A stretch of 64,000 bases of DNA from Agromyces sp. H66 (lineage in GTDB: Bacteria; Actinomycetota; Actinomycetes; Actinomycetales; Microbacteriaceae): the NCBI RefSeq assembly GCF_004959775.1, contig NZ_SJZG01000008.1, positions 1 through 64,000 of the forward strand, written 5' to 3'. The translations under genes were made by a program, and so were the position numbers. Below, one piece after another: positions 59,989 to 64,000 of this stretch (positions within the stretch are counted from its first letter, which is position 1; each line of letters begins with the position of its first letter). The notes beneath the pieces are model-generated. The model was not told where the DNA came from. It was given only the letters and a program-made list of their open reading frames with translations, and did no database searches.

Positions 59989-61044
59989 CTACCGCCCGAA
60001 CATCGCGCCCGAGCGCATCCGCACGACCGTCATCACGATCGCCGCCGCGAACGCCACGATGAGCGCGGCCCACAGCACGGCGCCGGAGACGGCGAGCCAG
60101 CCGAGTTCCCAATGGCGGGCGAGTTCGACGGTGAGGGCGACCCACGCCGCGGTGGGGAAGCCGAAGCCCCACACCGGGAGCTGGAAGTGTAGCTCGCGGC
60201 GCTGGCGGGAGATGATGATGCCCGCGAAGACGGCCCACCAGAGGCCGAGGCCCCAGAGCATCGCGGCGAGGAGGAACGCCGCGCTCGTGGCATCCGGCCA
60301 TGCCTCCGAGACGGCGGAGAGCCGGCTGATCGAGATGACCCCGAGGCCCCCGGCACCGATGGGAGCAAGCCAGATCCACCACGTCGGTGCGGCGTGCGGC
60401 GCCGGCGGCGAGGCGATGAGCAGGCGGCCGCCGACGATGGCGGCGAGGAGCAGGAACAGGCCGAATCCGATGCCCCAGGTCGCCACCGCGACGAACGCGA
60501 GCGAGGCCGGATCGACCGGCCCGCCGAGCACCTCGGTGCGCACGAGGATGCTCGGCACGAGCACGAGCGGCACGACGGGCACGAACCAGTTGCCGGAGAC
60601 CGTCTGCAGCGGTACGTCGGTCGAGCCGATCACGCGCGTGTAGAAGGCGACGCCCACGATGAGGGTGCCCACGAGGCCCGGCACGAAGAACACGAGCGCG
60701 ACCCAGAGCGCTGTCGTGCCGTCGACGAGGTCGATCACGCCGGCCTGCAGCACGGCGAGCGCCGCGATGAGCAGTGACGCGGGCCACGCCGCGGTCATCG
60801 CGCCCATCACGGGATTGGCCAGGTCGTCGACGACGGCCTCCCGGTGCGCCGTCATGCGGACGATGTACACGACGGAGGTCGCGACGGCGATGACGAGGGC
60901 GAGCACGAGGGTGACGGCTCCCACCACGTCGTCGACGCCGCTGCCGGCCCAGGGGTCGAGGAGCGAGACGAGGGCGATGCCGCTGGCGGTCATCGCGACG
61001 GCGCCCCATGCGGGGTGGAAGGTGGCGACGCGGGAGGTGGTCAT
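59989..61044 (-). CDS. SLAC1/TDT family transporter (tellurite-resistance/sulfite-efflux type)
   Basis: A 351-residue protein with about ten helices. FHPAWGAVAMTASGIALVSL is the conserved first helix of TDT proteins, GNWFVPVVPLVLVPSILV and LPVWGFGFPTAAWVALTVEL are other family segments. Members include SSU1 sulfite pumps, Mae1 malate carriers and TehA. Its place directly upstream of a rhodanese gene with a CsoR/CstR-type box suggests sulfite efflux (inference). It is divergent from the NUDIX gene. Confidence 0.88.
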   Translation of the reverse strand: MTTSRVATFHPAWGAVAMTASGIALVSLLDPWAGSGVDDVVGAVTLVLALVIAVATSVVYIVRMTAHREAVVDDLANPVMGAMTAAWPASLLIAALAVLQAGVIDLVDGTTALWVALVFFVPGLVGTLIVGVAFYTRVIGSTDVPLQTVSGNWFVPVVPLVLVPSILVRTEVLGGPVDPASLAFVAVATWGIGFGLFLLLAAIVGGRLLIASPPAPHAAPTWWIWLAPIGAGGLGVISISRLSAVSEAWPDATSAAFLLAAMLWGLGLWWAVFAGIIISRQRRELHFQLPVWGFGFPTAAWVALTVELARHWELGWLAVSGAVLWAALIVAFAAAIVMTVVRMRSGAMFGR

Positions 61045-61075
61045 GCTCCCAGTATGTCGTCGCTACCGTTGAGGT

Positions 61076-61465
61076 GTGGGGCGAACGATGGCGGTGAGTG
61101 CGGTGGTGACGGATGCCGCGGGCCGCATCCTGCTCGTGCAGCGGTCGGGGCCCCCGGAGGCCGGCCGGTGGACCCTGCCGGGCGGACGGGTCGAGTCCGG
61201 CGAGCGCCCGGTCGATGCCGCCGCCCGGGAGGTGCTCGAGGAAACGGGCCTGGACGTTCGGGTGGCCTCGGAACTCGGCACGATCGAGCGGGCCACGCCC
61301 GACGGCGGGGTGTTCGAGATCCACACGTTCGCCGCCGAGTACCGGGGCGGCACGCCGGTCGCGGGCAGTGACGCCGCCGCCGCGCGCTGGGTCGATGCCG
61401 ACGAACTCCGCGACCTCGAGCTCACTCGCGGCCTGCGCGACCTCCTCGAGCGGTGGCGACGCTGA
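61076..61465 (+). CDS. NUDIX hydrolase
   Basis: A 129-residue pyrophosphohydrolase. The NUDIX box is complete: GGRVESGERPVDAAAREVLEETGLDV (G-x5-E-x7-REVxEE-x-G-L). MAVSAVVTDAAGRILLVQRSGPPEAGRWTLPGG is the typical lead-in. Substrate (dNTP, ADP-ribose or other) cannot be told. GTG start. Its last 44 bases overlap the opposing TetR gene. Confidence 0.92.
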   Translation: MGRTMAVSAVVTDAAGRILLVQRSGPPEAGRWTLPGGRVESGERPVDAAAREVLEETGLDVRVASELGTIERATPDGGVFEIHTFAAEYRGGTPVAGSDAAAARWVDADELRDLELTRGLRDLLERWRR

Positions 61466-62078
61466 CGGGGGCGTGCGGGCCGGGGGCGTGCGGACCCATG
61501 GCGAGCGGCAGCACGACCTCGTCGAGGATCCGGTCGATGAACGCGTCGTCGATGGGGTCGCCGGTGATGAGCAGGCGATGCCAGAGGATCGCCTGGCCCA
61601 CTTCGCTCACGAGGTCGACGGGCGTGCCGGGATCGACCTCGCCGCGAGCGACCGCCCGGGCGAAGATCTCTCGCATGGCCTCGCGCCGCCAGCCCACGAT
61701 GTCGGACCGGAAGGCGGCACGCAGCACCGCGTCGTGGGGGATCGCGCCGACGAGTACTGGGTAGAGCGCGGCCTGCGGGGTCCCGAAGGATGCCGCCCAG
61801 CCGGCGAGCACCGAACGGATGTCGCCGCGCAGCGAGCCCGTGTCCTCAGGGGGCACGAGGTACTTCGCGGCCGAGAGGAGCGCGTCGCGCACGAGCGCGC
61901 CGGCATCCGGCCAGCGGCGGTAGAGCACGGGCTTGCTGGTGCCGATGCGAGCGGCGACCGCCTCCATGGTCACGCCGCCGACCCCCTCCTCGGCGAGCAG
62001 CGACAGGGCGGCGGTCCTCGCCGCCTCGCCCACCTCGGCACTGCTTCGTCGTCTCGTCGGGGGCCGCTGCATGCGCAT
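61422..62078 (-). CDS. TetR family repressor of the adjacent monooxygenase
   Basis: A 218-residue TetR protein. TMEAVAARIGTSKPVLYRRWPDAGALV is the helix-turn-helix (~residues 30-56). The C-terminal region (FGTPQAALYPVLVGAIPHD, EVGQAILWHRLLITGDPIDDAFIDRILDEV) matches the TetR_C_11-type ligand domain. It diverges from the flavin monooxygenase gene across a 30-bp palindrome. ATG 62078 is taken; ATG 62072 is possible. Confidence 0.92.
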   Translation of the reverse strand: MRMQRPPTRRRSSAEVGEAARTAALSLLAEEGVGGVTMEAVAARIGTSKPVLYRRWPDAGALVRDALLSAAKYLVPPEDTGSLRGDIRSVLAGWAASFGTPQAALYPVLVGAIPHDAVLRAAFRSDIVGWRREAMREIFARAVARGEVDPGTPVDLVSEVGQAILWHRLLITGDPIDDAFIDRILDEVVLPLAMGPHAPGPHAPVSVATARGGRAGRE

Positions 62079-62097
62079 CAGTGTAGTGGTGCCATGT

Positions 62098-62127
62098 TTC
62101 GATAGATACGGTAACGTATCTATCGAA
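62098..62127. promoter_or_regulatory. 30-bp palindromic operator between tetR and monooxygenase genes
   Basis: TTCGATAGATACG and CGTATCTATCGAA are perfect 13-base complements around GTAA. The site starts 20 bases before the TetR start and ends 13 bases before ATG 62140, so one bound repressor could shut both promoters. It is strikingly A+T-rich for this genome. Confidence 0.88.
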
Positions 62128-62139
62128 GGGAGCAACATC

Positions 62140-63291
62140 ATGCGAATCGTCATCGTCGGAGCCGGCATCGCCGGCCTCGCTGCCGCCGCGGGTCTGAGTC
62201 GGTCGGGGCACGAGGTGACCGTGGTCGAACGTGCCGGAAGGCTGGAGCCCGTCGGGGCCGGCATCGCCCTCGTCGCGAACGGATACCGGGCGCTCGACCA
62301 CCTCGGCGTCGGTGATCGACTTCGGATGGACGTCGATCCGAGCTGGCAGGGCGGGCAGCGGACTCCGTCCGGACGCATGATCATGCCGATCCCGATCGCG
62401 CCCGACTACGGCGTGGTGCACCGTTCGGCCCTGCACGCCGTCCTGTTCGAGGCCGCGTCGGGCGCGGAGTTCCAGCTCGGTCACGAGGTCGTCGGGATCG
62501 ACGACGGCGGGGTCGTGATCCGGGCGTCCGATCGCGGCGCGGACGCCCGTCCTGACCCGGTCGAGGCGATCGCCGCCGACCTCGTCGTCGGGGCCGACGG
62601 GATCCGCAGCATCGTGCGGTCGTCGATGCCCGACGACCCCGGGCTTCGCTACTCCGGCTACTCCGCCTGGCGCGGCGTCACCGAGACGACCGTCGACATG
62701 GCGGGTCGCGTGGGTGAGAGCTGGGGGTACCGGGAGCGCTTCGGCTACGTTCCCCTCGCGGATGGGCGTGCGTACTGGTTCGGCGTGGCGAGCCTTCCGG
62801 CCGGCACGGTCTACCCCGACGAGGCGGCCGAGGTCGACCGCCGGTTCTCGAACTGGCACGAGCCGATCCCCGCGCTGCTGGCGGCGACTCCGCCGGAACG
62901 GGTCATCCGCCACGACATCGACGAACTGCGACGTCCGCTGCGCTCGTACGTTCGCGGGCGGGTGGTGCTCGTCGGCGACGCCGCGCACGCGATGACGCCG
63001 AACCTGGGGCAGGGCGGCGGGCAGGGTCTCGAGGACGCGGTGACCCTGAGCGTCCTGCTCGCCGGAGCGGATGCAGCCGGGGTCCCCGCCGCCGCACTCG
63101 CCGAGTACGACCGACTGCGCAGGCCCCGGTCGCAGGCCATCGCGCGGCGCTCGCGCAACATCGGCCGGATCGCGCACCTGAGGGGGCGGGCGGCGGTCCC
63201 CGTGCGGGACGCGCTCCTTCGGCTCACCCCGGCGAGCGCCCTCGAGTCCGCGACGCGAGAGCTCACCGATTGGCAGTTGCCCGCTGTGTGA
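62140..63291 (+). CDS. FAD-dependent monooxygenase (salicylate/6-hydroxynicotinate hydroxylase-like)
   Basis: A 383-residue class A flavin monooxygenase. IVIVGAGIAGLAAAAGLSRSGHEVTVVER is the FAD-binding start, VVGADGIRSIVRSSM the DG motif, VLVGDAAHAMTPNLGQGGGQGLEDAVTL the GD motif. Substrates in this family include aromatic acids, N-heterocycles and antibiotics; the divergent TetR gene suggests induction by the substrate. GAAGGGAG precedes ATG 62140. Confidence 0.92.
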   Translation: MRIVIVGAGIAGLAAAAGLSRSGHEVTVVERAGRLEPVGAGIALVANGYRALDHLGVGDRLRMDVDPSWQGGQRTPSGRMIMPIPIAPDYGVVHRSALHAVLFEAASGAEFQLGHEVVGIDDGGVVIRASDRGADARPDPVEAIAADLVVGADGIRSIVRSSMPDDPGLRYSGYSAWRGVTETTVDMAGRVGESWGYRERFGYVPLADGRAYWFGVASLPAGTVYPDEAAEVDRRFSNWHEPIPALLAATPPERVIRHDIDELRRPLRSYVRGRVVLVGDAAHAMTPNLGQGGGQGLEDAVTLSVLLAGADAAGVPAAALAEYDRLRRPRSQAIARRSRNIGRIAHLRGRAAVPVRDALLRLTPASALESATRELTDWQLPAV

Positions 63292-63364
63292 GCTGGATCG
63301 CAGACGTCGGCCGTCGACGAGTCGTACCGTCGGTGCACCGACCGTTTCGAGAAAGGGCACGACG

Positions 63365-63835
63365 ATGAGCACCACGACCAGCAGCACGACCCACGGGCGC
63401 ACCGCCACGGCAGGGACCACGGCCGCCTTCGGACGCCGGGTGGCGGCGGGCGCGATCGGCGGTGTCGCCGGCGGCATCGTCTTCGGCATGCTCATGGCGA
63501 TGATGGGGACGCTGCCGATGATCGCCGGCATGGTGGGCTCCGACTCGCCGTTCGTCGGCTTCGCCGTGCACCTCATGATCTCGATCATGATCGGTCTCGG
63601 GCTCACCGTGCTGTTCGGCAACCTCCTCCTCACGACGTACGTGCGGGGCCTCCTCGTCGGAATGGCCTACGGGGCGATCTGGTGGGTCCTCGGGCCGCTG
63701 GTCGCGATGCCCATGATGTTCGGGATGCCGCCGTTCACGTTCGACGCCACGACGTTGCCGTCGCTGATGGGCCACGTGCTCTACGGTGGCATTCTGGGTG
63801 TCGTCGCCGTCGCGACCCTCGTGCGGCGGCGATGA
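63365..63835 (+). CDS. Hypothetical four-helix membrane protein
   Basis: A 156-residue protein. A Thr/Ser-rich N-terminus (MSTTTSSTTHGRTATAGTTAA) is followed by four hydrophobic segments (VAAGAIGGVAGGIVFGMLMAMMG, FAVHLMISIMIGLGLTVLFG, YVRGLLVGMAYGAIWWVLGPLVAMPMMFG, GHVLYGGILGVVAVATLV), Met-rich throughout. No function known. GAAAGGGCACG precedes ATG. It overlaps the next gene by ATGA. Confidence 0.78.
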   Translation: MSTTTSSTTHGRTATAGTTAAFGRRVAAGAIGGVAGGIVFGMLMAMMGTLPMIAGMVGSDSPFVGFAVHLMISIMIGLGLTVLFGNLLLTTYVRGLLVGMAYGAIWWVLGPLVAMPMMFGMPPFTFDATTLPSLMGHVLYGGILGVVAVATLVRRR

Positions 63836-64000
63836 TCGAGCAGTGCGCCATGGATGTGACGTCGGCACCGGTCGCGGAGCGGCGCCCCTGGGCACCCGAG
63901 CGGCGGGAGGCGAACCCCTTGAAGCCCTCAGGCGGGGAGCCGTTCAGCTGCCTCAGCGAGGTGGACCTGTTCGCCGACCTCACCGCGGCGGAGATCGCCG
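63832..64000 (+). CDS. N-terminus of a probable Crp/Fnr family regulator (3' truncated by window)
   Basis: Open to the window end, giving 56 residues. FSCLSEVDLFADLTAAEIA matches the first helix and strand of cyclic-nucleotide-binding domains in Crp/Fnr regulators (pattern L-x-x-V-x-L-F-x-x-L-x-x-x-E-I/L). The ~35 residues before it are charged and poorly structured. ATGA overlap with the Met-rich membrane protein; ATG 63850 is an alternative start. Only the N-terminus is visible. Confidence 0.6.
   Translation, partial: MIEQCAMDVTSAPVAERRPWAPERREANPLKPSGGEPFSCLSEVDLFADLTAAEIA

Overview
The window is about 71% G+C chromosomal DNA from an actinobacterium. Gene content and style (mostly GTG/ATG starts with GGAGG-like ribosome sites, many ATGA or GTGA stop/start overlaps, a cysteine-free L28/L33/S14 trio, a CopD-CtaG fusion, PntAB, very frequent GGATGCC/GGCATCC words) point to Microbacteriaceae (Agromyces, Leifsonia or Microbacterium type). 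The genus is an inference. No tRNA, rRNA, IS element, prophage or CRISPR array was seen.

0-9.5 kb looks like an accessory, defence-related block. A TetR gene and an old-yellow-enzyme gene diverge from four evenly spaced palindromic operators. A rifampicin-monooxygenase-like gene follows, with a 19-bp palindrome in front of it that resembles the rifamycin-associated element. Next is a complete vanHAX glycopeptide-resistance operon: D-lactate dehydrogenase, D-Ala-D-Lac ligase and D-Ala-D-Ala dipeptidase, all with intact catalytic residues. No vanRS genes are in view, but three 11-bp-phased direct repeats lie in front of vanH. A PadR/DUF1048/ABC exporter operon ends the block.

9.5-31 kb. A reverse-strand operon for persulfide/sulfite handling (zinc-ribbon protein, CstB-like persulfide dioxygenase-rhodanese, rhodanese, TauE exporter) follows two CsoR/CstR-type boxes. 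Then come GNAT and MarR genes, a LigM/GcvT-type demethylase, pntAB, a CPBP membrane protein, a NarL-type two-component system with membrane proteins, a large LuxR-type ATPase regulator, purB with a low-molecular-weight phosphatase, and an APH-like kinase.

30-44.6 kb. A coiled-coil protein and a lipase-fold protein form a two-gene unit. hisC and an E1alpha/E1beta/E2 2-oxoacid dehydrogenase cluster follow. A zinc operon (znuA, znuC, two permeases, zur) has a Zur-like box in its promoter and is followed closely by zinc-free rpmB-rpmG-rpsN and by hup (HU).

44.7-64 kb holds CopD-CtaG, a PIF1-like helicase, a beta-lactamase-fold lipoprotein that has lost its active site, a class II amidotransferase, DUF2252, two coupled PAP2 phosphatases, a SARP-alpha/beta hydrolase fusion, a second sulfur locus (rhodanese lipoprotein, SLAC1/TDT exporter) carrying the same CsoR/CstR-type box, and a TetR/flavin monooxygenase pair sharing a 30-bp palindrome. 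Short tandem repeats sit in several intergenic gaps: 7, 18 and 23 bp units, plus a roughly 90-100 bp interspersed repeat seen twice.
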